From Thioploca sp. (GTDB lineage Bacteria; Pseudomonadota; Gammaproteobacteria; Beggiatoales; Beggiatoaceae): a stretch of 33,944 bases of DNA. Positions 1-8,924 of this stretch are shown here, in pieces (position 1 is the first letter of the stretch; each line of letters starts with the position of its first letter). The stretch is taken from contig DAOUSR010000013.1 in the NCBI GenBank assembly GCA_030627125.1, positions 1 through 33,944 of the forward strand, read 5' to 3'. The notes under the pieces were generated by a model that was given only the letters and a program-made list of their open reading frames with translations, was not told where the DNA came from and searched no databases. The position numbers and the translations under genes are program-made.

Positions 1-2
1 GT

Positions 3-164
3 TCGGTGAATGATGATGTTGCTATTAAAACAGATATTACTGATTATCTTGATATTCCTTTGAGTACGTTGAATAGTTTTTTGGGTAAGAAACGTAATGA
101 AATTGAACCGATTCGGTTAGAGACTATCAATATTTACCCTATCGTTCATCAAGCCAAAATATGA
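3..164 (+). CDS. 3' end of an unidentified ORF truncated by the window edge (…DITDYLDIPLSTLNSFLGKKRNEIEPIRLETINIYPIVHQAKI*)
   Basis: Open frame 3 from the window start to TGA at 162-164; translated by eye; no family recognised. Confidence 0.3.
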   Translation, partial: SVNDDVAIKTDITDYLDIPLSTLNSFLGKKRNEIEPIRLETINIYPIVHQAKI

Positions 165-171
165 TATTGAA

Positions 172-693
172 ATGCTGTCAGCCTTTTTGGTAGAGTCAAC
201 AAAGAAATTTAATCAGCTATATCAGGACAAGTTAAACCATCAGCACTGGAATACGATCAAAGCGTTTAGTCTACGTATGGATATAGGCATTGATGATTTC
301 AGAATGTTTACACCAATTACTGATTTCGAAGACAAAATCAACGATAAAATAAAGGAATATATTTCTAAGCCTATCTCATGGGAAGAGGAAGTTAGCGATA
401 AATTAAAACAGCAAAGTTTGAACAACATCAAAAGAGAGTTTAATAAATTGATAATTGATTTTGCAAGGAGTCAAATTATATCCATGCCAAATGAAGATTG
501 GAAAACAGCATATATGTACAGTGGTAGAGAGTCCACCTTCAAACGAAAAGCAGACATTGAGACAATTTTGAAAAAGTCAGTTCCACCGTTGGCATCGTCT
601 GAAAATTTTAAAGAATTCAAAGATCATGTAAAACAGATATTGGCTAAAGCAATTGTTAACTGTGAAAAGCCAGATATAGCAAAGCTAGTATAA
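172..693 (+). CDS. hypothetical protein, 173 aa
   Basis: Supplied ORF; charged helical protein; no confident family. Confidence 0.6.
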   Translation: MLSAFLVESTKKFNQLYQDKLNHQHWNTIKAFSLRMDIGIDDFRMFTPITDFEDKINDKIKEYISKPISWEEEVSDKLKQQSLNNIKREFNKLIIDFARSQIISMPNEDWKTAYMYSGRESTFKRKADIETILKKSVPPLASSENFKEFKDHVKQILAKAIVNCEKPDIAKLV

Positions 694-811
694 AATGATT
701 GTAAAAACTTGTCCAATTACACTTCACTAATCAGGTCTACAATTATCAATTTATACTGGCTTTGCTATAGGGTCGATGCAACAACGTGAAACCGACCGTT
801 TTAATTAAAGA

Positions 812-839
812 TTGACAAAAATTTATTACATGTTAAAAT
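812..839 (+). promoter_or_regulatory. Putative sigma70-type promoter (TTGACA-16 bp-TAAAAT)
   Basis: Perfect -35 at 812-817, 16-nt spacer, TAAAAT at 834-839. Confidence 0.45.
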
Positions 840-879
840 TATTAGTAGGATATTAAATATATTATATCTTGGTATTATT

Positions 880-907
880 TTTACATTAGTATTTATTCCA
901 TTATGAT
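880..907 (+). promoter_or_regulatory. Putative sigma70-type promoter (TTTACA-16 bp-TATGAT) just upstream of the structured RNA candidate
   Basis: -35-like TTTACA at 880-885 and -10-like TATGAT at 902-907; predicted start about 914. Confidence 0.4.
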
Positions 908-913
908 AAAATA

Positions 914-1087
914 TTTAAGTCCTGATATGAAGTTTTGGGCGTAAAGAGCATTTAAGAAGGGGCATCACCTGAAATCGGTCTCTCTTATTGGACGGCAAGC
1001 CTTCAGGGGGCTTGTAGGTAGGACACATAATGGTGGACTCTGAACCTATATAAGCTAAAGAGTCGCTGCTACTACCTCAATATTTTA
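914..1087 (+). ncRNA. Candidate structured non-coding RNA, class unknown (6S-like identity possible but unproven)
   Basis: Closing helix GAAGUUUUGGG (929-939)/CUCAAUAUUUU (1076-1086), 10 of 11 pairs including G-U; hairpin 995-1001/1009-1015 (7 bp); hairpin GACUCU/AGAGUC 1036-1041/1059-1064; GC-richer than flanks; promoter-like motifs upstream; no long ORF. Confidence 0.45.
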
Positions 1088-1519
1088 GCACACAGTTCCT
1101 ATTTTGGTTCCGTGTGCATACTTCTTTTCAAAAGCGGTTACAATTGAATAAAATATATTATTGTTACCATCTGGTATTTTTTCTAGAATAGCAATCCCTA
1201 AAGTTGATCTCACAACTGCAATCCTGTGGTTACCTTTTAAATTTTCGAATTCACAATAGATGGGAGAGCCTGATTTGATTATATCCGCAATAAATCGTTG
1301 TACACTATTAGAATTATCGTAACCTTTTCTTTTTAAATATATTTTATGTTCTTCCCATATATGAACTGCTCCAAACCCTCTATTTGGACCAGAATGCTTA
1401 CCCTGTCGTAATTTAACCACACCTTCTGGAAATTCATTTTTACCATGTTTTATATATGGAATAACACCAAAACTATCATTATTATTGTATGGATTTAATA
1501 AAAAAGTATTTTTAGTCAT
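1085..1519 (-). CDS. Orphan toxin-like nuclease domain protein (barnase/EndoU/colicin-E5/RelE-like, PBECR-type fold suspected)
   Basis: 144 aa with GPNRGFGAVHIWEEH followed by C-terminal strands IYCEFENLKGNHRIAVVRS and NIFYSIVTAF, resembling C-terminal toxin domains of the BECR fold. Confidence 0.45.
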   Translation of the reverse strand: MTKNTFLLNPYNNNDSFGVIPYIKHGKNEFPEGVVKLRQGKHSGPNRGFGAVHIWEEHKIYLKRKGYDNSNSVQRFIADIIKSGSPIYCEFENLKGNHRIAVVRSTLGIAILEKIPDGNNNIFYSIVTAFEKKYAHGTKIGTVC

Positions 1520-1616
1520 TATATGGTTATTCCCTACTTATTAATATAGTTAGCTATGCATCTTAACATAAAAATTAAGCAGGGTAGATACTAATTATAG
1601 CAATCCATTCTATCAA

Positions 1617-2003
1617 CTACCCCCTCTCACCATAAGGATGCCAATTTTTATCGATAATTGGAACTTCTGGCCAATTACCTGGAGGCGGTGGAGTGGCAGT
1701 CGTCCATTCCAATGACCTAGATTTCCAAGGATTATCTGGGGCTGGCTTACCAGAAATTGCTCCAAATATCCAATTTAAAATTGTGAGCCCAAAACCTACA
1801 CCAAGGATAAATGCTCCAACTGTCATTAATTGTTGCATAGGTTCAAATTGAGCAAACTGACTGTAATCATAATAACGTCTAGGCATTTCTTCCACCCCAA
1901 TGCTCATCATCACCCAAAACACCAAATTAGAACCAACAAAAGCTAACCAAAAACCAATTTTAGCTACCATTTCATTGTACATTTTGCCAGAAAAATTAAA
2001 CAT
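1617..2003 (-). pseudogene. C-terminal fragment of cytochrome c oxidase subunit I
   Basis: FNFSGKMYNEMVAKIGFWLAFVGSNLVFW…MPRRYYDY…NPWKSRSLEWTTATPPPPGNWP is the CoxA C-terminus; only 128 aa, lacking the heme/CuB-ligand region. Confidence 0.75.
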
Positions 2004-2009
2004 TCATAA

Positions 2010-4406
2010 TTAAGAATTAGATTTAAATCTTCGCAATCGCAAACTATTTGTAACCACTGAAACACTGCTAAACGCCATAGCTGCTGCGGCTAAAGCTGGA
2101 TGTAGAGAACGCAACATCATCGGCAAAGAAGTGAAAGGATACAACACGCCCATTGCAATTGGAATCAATAACACGTTATAACCAAAAGCCCAGAATAAAT
2201 TTTGCTTGATTACTCGCATAGTCGCTTGACTGAGAGCAATCATTTGCGGTACCGAACGTAAATCGCCTCGCATTAAAGTAATATCAGCCGTTTCCATCGC
2301 TACATCGGTGCCAGTACCAATTGCAATCCCTACATCCGCTTGAGCCAAAGCCGGTGCATCATTGATACCATCCCCCACCATTGCCACCAGACCTTTAGCT
2401 TGCAAACTTTTGATTGCTTGAGTTTTTTGTTCTGGTAATACTCCAGCAATTACTTCGCTAATCCCTACTTGTTTGGCAATTGCCATTGCGGTGGCTTGAT
2501 TGTCGCCGGTCAACATAATCACTTGCAAGCCTAAATTTTGCATTGTCGCAATAGCCTCTTGGGAGCTGGCTTTAACTGTATCTGCTACTGCTATTAAACC
2601 TACTATTTCTTTATCAACAACGACTTGCATCACGGTTTTAGCATCGGTTTGGAAGCGTTCTATTATAGTTGCAAAAGCATTGGTAGCTTGGTCAGCAATT
2701 TTACCTATATTCACCAATTTATCTTCCACGGTAACTACAATGCCTTCTCCGCTAATTGCTGTAAATTGTTGTGGTTCTGCTAATGGAAGCTGTTTATCAA
2801 GAGCGGCTTGGACAATTGCTTCACCAAGAGGATGCTCACTTCCACGTTCGGCTGAAGCAGCTAACCGTAAAATTTCAGTTTCTGCCATCGATCCTAAGCC
2901 AATAATATCTGTTACAATTGGTTTGCCATTAGTAATCGTGCCAGTTTTATCTAGGACAATAATTTGCAGTTTATGAGCTTTCTCCAGAGCTTCACTGTTT
3001 TTAAACAAAATTCCTTGTTCTGCTCCTTTACCAGTCCCAACCATAATTGCTGTAGGCGTGGCAAGTCCTAATGCACACGGACAAGCTATCACCAACACGG
3101 CTACCATCCGAATCATGGCATCGGTAAAATCAGCTCCAACCCCTAACCACCATATTAACAACGTAATAATAGCAATTACAATGATAATTGGTACAAAAAT
3201 ACTCGCTACTTTATCCGCTAAATGTTGGATAGGAGCTTTACTACCTTGTGCTTCTTGTACCAACCGGATAATTTGAGCTAATGCGGTCTCAGAACCAACT
3301 TTAGTGGCAACTAGCTTTAGCAATCCTTGTTTATTCAGAGTTGCTCCGATAACAGTATCTCCAGCTTGCTTTTGGACTGGCAAACTTTCACCAGTAAGCA
3401 TACTTTCGTCAACCGTTGAACCGCCTTCAATCACCTTGCCATCAACTGGAATTTTTTCTCCGGGCCGCACTATAACTATATCGCCAACCATAACCGACTC
3501 AATCGGAATATCTCTTTCCACGCCATTACGGACGACTTTAGCAGTTTTAGCTTGCAAGCCAATTAACTTTTTGATAGCGGTACCAGTTTTACTTTTGGCT
3601 TTAGCTTCCAACAACTTACCCAGTTTTATCAAGGTAATAATCATGGCCGCAGTTTCAAAGTAAACATGTTCGCCTAAGCTTGAATTTAGCAATACTGCCA
3701 CGCTATAAAAAAAAGCCACCGACGATCCCATAACTATCAACACGTCCATGTTGGCCGACCAATTCTTCAATGATTTCCACGCTCCAACATAATAATCCCA
3801 ACCCACATAAAACTGGACTGGTAAAGCCAATAGCAACATTAACCAATTTACATAAGCCGCATGACTCCAATCACCTAGCAAATTAAAATCTCGTCCCATG
3901 CTAAGTAAAAAGAGAGGTAAGGTAAAAGCTACTCCTAACCAAAATTTATGAGTTTGGTCAATAACTTCGGTAGATTTAACTTCTGCTACATTATTAGTTG
4001 CTACAACTCCATAACCAGCTCGTTTGATCGCATTGCTTATGTTATTGCTATTAGTTTGATTAGGTAGGAATGTTATCAGAGCTGTTTCAGTTGCAAAATT
4101 AACATTGGCAGTTATAACTCCGGGAGTTTTTTTCAGCAAAGTTCGTTCTACTGTACCAACACAATTAGCACACATCATTCCGCTAATAGCTAACTCAATT
4201 TTAGTTGTTGGCACCGAATAACCAATCGTTTCTATCTTGGCAATAATATCTTTTACTTGCAATAGCTTAGAATCACAGGTTACTTGTTCAGACGCATAAT
4301 TGACATTAACTTGGGTAATTCCGGGCAATTTTTTGAGATTGCGTTCAATCGTGCTAGAGCAGTTGGTGCAAGTCATGCCAGTGATGGGTAAGGTGATTTC
4401 AGGCAT
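2010..4406 (-). CDS. copA: Cu(+)-translocating P-type ATPase with two N-terminal HMA domains
   Basis: Two GMxCxxC motifs, [28 protein letters not shown]. Confidence 0.97.
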   Translation of the reverse strand: MPEITLPITGMTCTNCSSTIERNLKKLPGITQVNVNYASEQVTCDSKLLQVKDIIAKIETIGYSVPTTKIELAISGMMCANCVGTVERTLLKKTPGVITANVNFATETALITFLPNQTNSNNISNAIKRAGYGVVATNNVAEVKSTEVIDQTHKFWLGVAFTLPLFLLSMGRDFNLLGDWSHAAYVNWLMLLLALPVQFYVGWDYYVGAWKSLKNWSANMDVLIVMGSSVAFFYSVAVLLNSSLGEHVYFETAAMIITLIKLGKLLEAKAKSKTGTAIKKLIGLQAKTAKVVRNGVERDIPIESVMVGDIVIVRPGEKIPVDGKVIEGGSTVDESMLTGESLPVQKQAGDTVIGATLNKQGLLKLVATKVGSETALAQIIRLVQEAQGSKAPIQHLADKVASIFVPIIIVIAIITLLIWWLGVGADFTDAMIRMVAVLVIACPCALGLATPTAIMVGTGKGAEQGILFKNSEALEKAHKLQIIVLDKTGTITNGKPIVTDIIGLGSMAETEILRLAASAERGSEHPLGEAIVQAALDKQLPLAEPQQFTAISGEGIVVTVEDKLVNIGKIADQATNAFATIIERFQTDAKTVMQVVVDKEIVGLIAVADTVKASSQEAIATMQNLGLQVIMLTGDNQATAMAIAKQVGISEVIAGVLPEQKTQAIKSLQAKGLVAMVGDGINDAPALAQADVGIAIGTGTDVAMETADITLMRGDLRSVPQMIALSQATMRVIKQNLFWAFGYNVLLIPIAMGVLYPFTSLPMMLRSLHPALAAAAMAFSSVSVVTNSLRLRRFKSNS

Positions 4407-4411
4407 GGTGA

Positions 4412-4621
4412 TTAGTCTGCGGTTGGAAAGCCAATTTCTTCCAATAATTCAGCTATTTGTTCCCAATTGACTATTGAATCATTCCAATCGATGGTAGCGG
4501 TTTTATTGTCTTTATCGGCGGTTATAGAATTAACTCCAGCTAATTCACCGACTTCACGTTCAATCGTGCCAGTACAATGGCCACAACTGATTTTAGGGAT
4601 ATTTACGGTTTTAATTGTCAT
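4412..4621 (-). CDS. copZ: HMA-domain copper chaperone
   Basis: 69 aa, [10 protein letters not shown] metal-binding motif, adjacent to copA. Confidence 0.88.
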   Translation of the reverse strand: MTIKTVNIPKISCGHCTGTIEREVGELAGVNSITADKDNKTATIDWNDSIVNWEQIAELLEEIGFPTAD

Positions 4622-4650
4622 AGGTTCATATATTCCATAATTTTAAACAT

Positions 4651-4676
4651 AGGGTAACCACAAGGGATTACCCCTA
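4651..4676. repeat. Dispersed hairpin repeat (AGGGTAACCACAAGGGATTACCCCTA)
   Basis: Inverted repeat GGGTAA/TTACCC; reverse complement matches the copy at 12459-12484. Confidence 0.85.
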
Positions 4677-4683
4677 CGATTAT

Positions 4684-5646
4684 TTAAACTTTACTCTTCC
4701 GAGCATAGTGACGAAACTCTGAATATGATTCTCGGTGAGTTTTACAGGAGATAAAATATTTAGGCATAACTTCTTCTAAAGAATGCGGAGTTATTCCTAA
4801 TTGTTCTAAATGATTGTTATCTTTGCAAGAATTTTCTAACGTCGCTGATTGATAATTATCCACCGAATAAGGCACACCGGGAACAAAATCCATAACTCGT
4901 GCTAGTTGATGGGAAATTTTATCATTTAAAGGCACAATAAAACGTTTAACTTTCAGTAATTCAGCAGTATAAGCTACTAATTCTTGTAAAGTATAAACCG
5001 TTGGCCCACAAATATTATAAGTTTTCCCATAATGTTCAGACTTACCAACAGTTTGCAACATTGCCGCAACTACATCATCAACCCATATAGGAGCTAATTT
5101 AGCCTGAGCAGAAGGTAACATAAATATCGGTGATGGAATTCGTAATAAAGCGGCAAATTTATTTAAAAATGAATCATCTTTACCAAAAATCACTGAGGGT
5201 CTGAAAACTGTAGTATTTAAGCCCTCAGCAGCATGGACTAAAGCTTCACCTATACCTTTAGTACGCAAATAATGACTTGGCCCTTGCGTATCTGCATTTA
5301 TCGCACTGACATGTAATAATTGTTTGACGTTATTTGCTTGACAAGCGGTGACAACTTTTTTAGGTAATTCGACATGGGCTTTATTAAAACCACTGCCATC
5401 TCTACCATATTCGTTGAGAATACCAACTGTATTAATAACTATTTCACAATCAGCTATCAAGTTAGTTAACTGTTCTTGCTCATGAATATTTGCCGACACT
5501 AGCTCCAACTTAGAATACAGCATTAAATCTCGATGCCGTTCTCGTTGTTGGGTAGGTATTCGTACTTGCCAACCAGCTTGCATCAAACTGTTAGCTAAAT
5601 GTCTACCAATAAATCCGGTTCCTCCTAAGAGGCAAATCTTGTGCAT
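4684..5646 (-). CDS. NAD-dependent epimerase/SDR, complex I NDUFA9-subunit-like
   Basis: N-terminal GGTGFIGRHLANSL Rossmann motif and overall NDUFA9-like SDR sequence. Confidence 0.9.
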   Translation of the reverse strand: MHKICLLGGTGFIGRHLANSLMQAGWQVRIPTQQRERHRDLMLYSKLELVSANIHEQEQLTNLIADCEIVINTVGILNEYGRDGSGFNKAHVELPKKVVTACQANNVKQLLHVSAINADTQGPSHYLRTKGIGEALVHAAEGLNTTVFRPSVIFGKDDSFLNKFAALLRIPSPIFMLPSAQAKLAPIWVDDVVAAMLQTVGKSEHYGKTYNICGPTVYTLQELVAYTAELLKVKRFIVPLNDKISHQLARVMDFVPGVPYSVDNYQSATLENSCKDNNHLEQLGITPHSLEEVMPKYFISCKTHRESYSEFRHYARKSKV

Positions 5647-5847
5647 CTTAAATTACTCCAAAATATATTTAGTATATATTAAACTTATTAACTCGTGCGT
5701 TCAAGATTTGGTATAATTTTTTCTGCTTTGAACTCTAAATATTTAATTTAATGTATGATGTACATGGTAGTTAGTTACAAGTAATCTAGCTATTCTTAAT
5801 TAAAAGTTGTTATATTAACCTAACCAATTCATAATCGGATAAATTCT

Positions 5848-7542
5848 ATGAACTATTTATTAAAAGTCGGTTTTATAATGATACTGTTTACCTCTGCAAC
5901 CCAAGCGTTAAACATTATAATGCCAGAAGATATTTTTACCCCAATCCAAGCTAACAACGGTATGGTAGTTACTAGTGAACAGATTGCTACCAAAATTGGG
6001 CTGGAAATATTAAAAAATGGCGGTAATGCAATTGACGCTGCGGTTACGATTGGATTTGTTATGAGCGTAACTTTTCCTCAGGCTGGCAATCTTGGTGGCG
6101 GTGGCTTTATGTTAATTTACTCTGCCAAAGATAAAAAAGTGATTGCGATTGATTATCGAGAACAAGCACCAGCTAAATCCAGTCGAGATATGTTTTTAGC
6201 TGCAAACGGTGAGGTTAATTATCAACTTAGTCAATTTAGCTATCTTTCCGCAGGAGTACCGGGGACTGTTGCTGGTATGGCACTGGCATTAGAAAAATAC
6301 GGCACATTATCACTAGCCGAAGCCTTAGCTCCAGCAATTAAATTGGCAGCAGAAGGTTTTATTATCAGTCATAGCTTTAGCAATAATATTAAACACCGAG
6401 CTGATGATTTTAACAAATATCCTGCAACGACAGCGATCTTTCTCAAAGCAGATGGCAGTTTCTATGAAGCTGGAGAACTTTTTGTCCAGAAAGATTTAGC
6501 TAATACCTTAAAAATAATTGCTAAACAAGGAATCAAAGGTTTTTATACTGGAGAAGTTGCGGAGTTAATTGCTAATGATATGTTACAGCATGATGGTTTG
6601 ATAACTACTGCTGATTTAGCAAATTACCAGCCTAAATTAAGACAACCAATCTATGGGACTTATCGTGGTCATACAATATATTCTATGTCACCACCAAGTT
6701 CTGGCGGTATTCATATCGTCCAAATTTTGAATATCTTAGAAAATTATGATATTACTGGTCATAATACTGCTACCACAATTCATCTTATGGCTGAAGCTAT
6801 GAAACGGGCGTATGCAGACCGCTCGAAATACCTAGGTGATACAGATTTTGTCACTGTACCTATTGCAGGCTTAACCTCTAAATCTTATGCCGCTAATTTA
6901 AGCCAACAAATCAATAAATTAAAGGCTAGTAATACTATTCTACCGGGTCAACCCAGCAAGTATGAAAGTGAAGAAACCACTCATTATTCAGTGGCTGATA
7001 AGGCTGGCAATGCGGTTTCCAATACTTATTCACTTAATTTTAGTTATGGAGCTGGTATCGTAATTAAAGGAACTGGTATGCTAATCAATAATACTATGGA
7101 TGATTTTAGTTCTAAACCGGGCCAGCCTAATGCGTATGGCTTAATTGGTAGCACTGCGAATGCTATTGAGCCGAATAAACGAATGTTGAGTTCGATGTCG
7201 CCAACCATTGTATTAAAAAATGGCAAACCTTTTATCATAACTGGTAGCCCTGGTGGTTCTAAAATTATTACTACCACTTTACAAGTGATTCTAAATGTAA
7301 TTGATCACAATATGAATATTCAAGAAGCTGTTAATGCCGTCAGAATTCATCACCAATGGCAACCCAATGAAATTAGAATTGAAAAAGGCTTAAACCTTGA
7401 TACGATTAGATTATTAACGGCTATGGGACATAAAGTTGTAGTAAAATCTACAATGGGAACTGCTGCAAGTATTTTGCTTGAGAATGGATTGTATTATGGT
7501 GCCAGCGATCCTAGACGGGATGGAATGGCTTTAGGTTATTGA
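5848..7542 (+). CDS. ggt: Gamma-glutamyltransferase
   Basis: LGGGGFMLIY, ETTHYSVADKAGNAVSNTYSLN (catalytic Thr region), MLSSMSPTIV, GSPGGSKIITT. Confidence 0.97.
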   Translation: MNYLLKVGFIMILFTSATQALNIIMPEDIFTPIQANNGMVVTSEQIATKIGLEILKNGGNAIDAAVTIGFVMSVTFPQAGNLGGGGFMLIYSAKDKKVIAIDYREQAPAKSSRDMFLAANGEVNYQLSQFSYLSAGVPGTVAGMALALEKYGTLSLAEALAPAIKLAAEGFIISHSFSNNIKHRADDFNKYPATTAIFLKADGSFYEAGELFVQKDLANTLKIIAKQGIKGFYTGEVAELIANDMLQHDGLITTADLANYQPKLRQPIYGTYRGHTIYSMSPPSSGGIHIVQILNILENYDITGHNTATTIHLMAEAMKRAYADRSKYLGDTDFVTVPIAGLTSKSYAANLSQQINKLKASNTILPGQPSKYESEETTHYSVADKAGNAVSNTYSLNFSYGAGIVIKGTGMLINNTMDDFSSKPGQPNAYGLIGSTANAIEPNKRMLSSMSPTIVLKNGKPFIITGSPGGSKIITTTLQVILNVIDHNMNIQEAVNAVRIHHQWQPNEIRIEKGLNLDTIRLLTAMGHKVVVKSTMGTAASILLENGLYYGASDPRRDGMALGY

Positions 7543-7859
7543 TCAATTTGAATATTAGAATTATGAATAAATTACCGCCCCAAGATTTAGCTAATATTTA
7601 TTTGCAACTAGCACGTTTAGAAAAAGCTGGTATGCCAATTATCAATGCTTTGAAATTATTAACAACTGGTGAACATTCTGGTAGTTTGGCTGAGATATTG
7701 TTGCATTATGCCAAATTAGAATCCGAAGATATTGCACTACATGATAAGATGTTGGCTAGTTGGATACCACGTATTGTTTACGCTTTTGTTGTTATGTGGA
7801 TAGTGTATGGAATTTTTAGTAGTGGAGTACCAATGTCTTCGATTCCTGATGATATTTAG
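7539..7859 (+). CDS. Short type II secretion F-like protein, possibly internally deleted
   Basis: IYLQLARLEKAGMPIINALKLL and GEHSGSLAEILLHYA motifs of the GspF domain adjoin directly, followed by a TM helix. Confidence 0.55.
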   Translation: MINLNIRIMNKLPPQDLANIYLQLARLEKAGMPIINALKLLTTGEHSGSLAEILLHYAKLESEDIALHDKMLASWIPRIVYAFVVMWIVYGIFSSGVPMSSIPDDI

Positions 7860-7935
7860 GTGTCTTTGCTTAATTATTAATGAATTATCAAGCTAAATAT
7901 CAAGTTTTTACCTTGCATTAATACAACACATTAAA

Positions 7936-8388
7936 TTGGGAAACGCTATAATGAAACAAATATTTTCTTGGATTTTGGTAAGTTTACAATTTGCTTTACT
8001 TATTGTTTTAATGGCTAATATGCGTTTGGATATAGGGTGCTGGTTATGTATTAGCCTATATGTTATTAGTGGAAGTTTAGGAATGTGGGCAGTTGTTGTG
8101 ATGAAATTTGGGAATTTTAATATTGTGCCGGATGTTAAGGCCGATAGTATTTTGGTTACTGAGTTGCCATATAAATATATTCGCCATCCCATGTATACTA
8201 GTGTGATTTTGCTTGGTTCGGGAATGATGCTGTCTGCTTATTCTAGTTTTACGTTGTTAATTTGGCTAGGATTGCTGGTTGTTATGTTTGTGAAAGCTAA
8301 ATATGAGGAGTCTTTGTTAATGGCAAGGTTTCCAGATTATGCTAAATATCGGGTGAATACAAAAGCATTTATTCCATTTGTGTTATAA
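7936..8388 (+). CDS. Isoprenylcysteine carboxyl methyltransferase (ICMT)-family membrane protein
   Basis: YKYIRHPMYTSVILL…YEESLLMARFPDYAKYR motif. Confidence 0.85.
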   Translation: MGNAIMKQIFSWILVSLQFALLIVLMANMRLDIGCWLCISLYVISGSLGMWAVVVMKFGNFNIVPDVKADSILVTELPYKYIRHPMYTSVILLGSGMMLSAYSSFTLLIWLGLLVVMFVKAKYEESLLMARFPDYAKYRVNTKAFIPFVL

Positions 8389-8415
8389 ATTTTAAATTAT
8401 TGTCTGAATCAAAAT

Positions 8416-8498
8416 GGGTAGTCCTAACTAATGTAGTGATTACTTAACCTGCTAAGTTTCAAAAGTAGGTTTAACACTATTTTATTTAGAACTACCCC
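8416..8498. repeat. MITE-like palindromic element, copy 1
   Basis: Ends GGGTAGTCCTAA / TTTAGAACTACCCC; reverse complement closely matches 25450-25534. Confidence 0.85.
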
Positions 8499-8528
8499 AG
8501 ATTTTTGCTAGAATGTTGAGATTAATTT

Positions 8529-8924
8529 ATGGTAAATAAAGCTATTTTATGTGTAGATGATGAAACTATCGTATTGGAAAGCTTGGTTGAACAGCTAGAA
8601 AAAAGACTAGGTGAAGAGTATATGTATGAAACTGCCGAAACTGCTGAAGAAGGCTTTGAAGTTATTGAAGAATTAGTAAATGAAAATGTTGACGTGTTGA
8701 TAATTGTTTCTGACTGGTTGATGCCGGGTATGAAAGGCGATGAATTTTTAATTAAAGTCCATGCTAAATATCCTAATATTGTCAAAGTCATGCTCACTGG
8801 TCAAGTAGATAATGAAGCAATTAAACGAGCTAAAAAAATGGCAAATTTACATGCTTGCATGTTCAAACCTTGGGTGGAAGAGGAGTTAGTACAAATTATC
8901 CAAACTGGTTTGAAAAAATTATGA
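8529..8924 (+). CDS. Single-domain response regulator (REC)
   Basis: ILCVDDE…[13 protein letters not shown]…MLTGQ…FKPW. Confidence 0.92.
   Translation: MVNKAILCVDDETIVLESLVEQLEKRLGEEYMYETAETAEEGFEVIEELVNENVDVLIIVSDWLMPGMKGDEFLIKVHAKYPNIVKVMLTGQVDNEAIKRAKKMANLHACMFKPWVEEELVQIIQTGLKKL

Noticed and set aside
240-431. Other opposite-strand short ORFs (240-431, 7044-7277, 7908-8192, 8522-8797, 12483-12683, 17214-17402, 17576-17794, 19613-19861, 19917-20129, 20063-20374, 25051-25236, 27746-27940, 31323-31595, 31692-31886, 32948-33136)
   Set aside because: Each lies wholly or mainly antisense to a better-supported gene and shows no recognisable domain.
940-1035. Possible c-di-GMP-I (GEMM) riboswitch because of ACC-UGAAAUC-GGU, GGACGGCAAGCC and GUAGGUAG
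   Set aside because: The expected CAAACC and GGGACGCAAAGCC segments are altered, an extra ~10 nt separates the parts, and no plus-strand gene lies downstream.
2500-3663. Plus-strand ORFs at 2500-2976, 3058-3276 and 3304-3663
   Set aside because: Antisense to the strongly supported copA reading frame; no domain resemblance.
8855-8920. Supplied ORF start at 8855 for the hybrid kinase
   Set aside because: This segment lies out of frame inside the upstream REC gene; ATG at 8921 with ATGA overlap restores the REC start [12 protein letters not shown].
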